DNA of 52,849 nt from Paraburkholderia phenoliruptrix (GTDB lineage Bacteria; Pseudomonadota; Gammaproteobacteria; Burkholderiales; Burkholderiaceae). Location of the stretch: NCBI RefSeq assembly GCF_902859825.1, contig NZ_CADIKB010000038.1:1-52849 (forward strand), given 5' to 3'. The notes below the pieces were generated by a model. It ran no database searches, was not told the origin of the DNA, and saw only the letters and a list, made by a program, of their open reading frames with translations. Position 1 is the stretch's first letter, and the number at the start of each line of letters is the position of its first letter. Position numbers and translations under genes: made by a program. Below, in pieces: positions 52,609 to 52,849 of this stretch.

Positions 52609-52849
52609 CACTCCACCTCCGGCAACGCGCCGTATGGCAACGGCGTCCCGGCGCGCCTCGCTGCGGCCATCGCAGCAGGCGGCAGCGGCGGTGGCTGCGC
52701 TGGCAAAGCCGTGGCCAGGCGCTTTGGCACGCCATTCCCCGCCCCATTCGCCGCCCCATTCGCCGCCCCATTCGCCGCACCGGTGACGAAGACCCGTGTC
52801 GGCAACATGAAATGACGCAATTGCAACACGTCCAGCGGACCTGCACCGG
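52608..52849 (-). CDS. C-terminal end of a type VI secretion gene, probably tssM (partial)
   Basis: About 80 residues remain before the window edge, beginning GAGPLDVLQLRHFMLPTRVF in frame. That segment resembles the last conserved strand of TssM/IcmF proteins, and the gene is translationally coupled to tssA, which supports tssM. It ends with a low-complexity Ala/Gly/Asn and Pro-rich tail. The tail includes a tandem 12-bp DNA repeat (unit CGCCCCATTCGC, three copies at 52740-52775) encoding Gly-Ala-Ala-Asn repeats. With so little sequence the family call is tentative. Confidence 0.45.
   Translation of the reverse strand, partial: GAGPLDVLQLRHFMLPTRVFVTGAANGAANGAANGAGNGVPKRLATALPAQPPPLPPAAMAAARRAGTPLPYGALPEVE
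52740..52775. repeat. 12-bp tandem repeat, three copies
   Basis: CGCCCCATTCGC is repeated at 52740-52751, 52752-52763 and 52764-52775, with degenerate flanking copies. It encodes a Gly-Ala-Ala-Asn run in the tail of the partial gene and keeps frame because the unit is a multiple of three. Confidence 0.9.

Overview
This is a GC-rich window with Burkholderiaceae character (Paraburkholderia/Caballeronia/Burkholderia sensu lato, inferred from gene content and codon use). Its core, about 8.6-46.4 kb and almost entirely on the minus strand, is a complete-looking NRPS siderophore locus. The adenylation-domain signatures, the domain order and two tailoring enzymes point to a gramibactin-type C-diazeniumdiolate lipodepsipeptide, i.e. 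an acyl-Asp-Thr-Thr-Gra-Gly-Gra peptide in which Gra is graminine.

Layout. 0.2-6.1 kb: ordinary genes (LysR regulator and divergent SDR reductase, DUF4142 protein, CheV, a pyridoxamine-phosphate-oxidase-like protein, and an EntS-like MFS exporter). 6.1-8.6 kb: a Fur box shared with a second TonB-dependent receptor whose reading frame is broken by one base. 8.6-13.8 kb: uptake genes (FhuB-like double permease, FhuD-like binding protein, FhuA-like receptor). 14.0-39.9 kb: assembly line of three proteins, read from high to low coordinates: FAAL-ACP-C; A-PCP-C-A-PCP-C-A-PCP-C-A-PCP-E-C-A-PCP (5449 aa); and C-A-PCP-E-TE (1887 aa). 40.1-46.35 kb: FhuC ATPase, cyclic-peptide ABC exporter, a YqcI/YcgG-family enzyme, a cupin-ended oxidase, a type II thioesterase and an MbtH protein. 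46.66-47.3 kb: a divergent nitroreductase. 47.5 kb to the window end: part of a type VI secretion operon (tssJ, tssG, tssF, tssA and the end of an upstream gene, probably tssM).

How it fits together. The YqcI/YcgG enzyme and the cupin protein would make graminine from arginine. FAAL loads a fatty acid on the ACP, and the trans C domain joins it to Asp on the next protein. Six modules build the peptide, and the terminal TE releases it, probably as a macrolactone. The ABC exporter sends it out; the receptor, FhuD, FhuB and FhuC bring the ferric complex back. Fur-like palindromes lie before mbtH, the nitroreductase, the receptor and the MFS/receptor pair; no ECF sigma gene is visible.

Most notable points: two internal near-perfect duplications (2.46 kb and 1.43 kb) in the NRPS genes that copy the Gra- and Thr-loading segments; absence of any aspartate beta-hydroxylase; modules 1 and 3 lacking E domains although the next C domains look like D-donor types; and a histidine-rich tail on the YqcI/YcgG enzyme.
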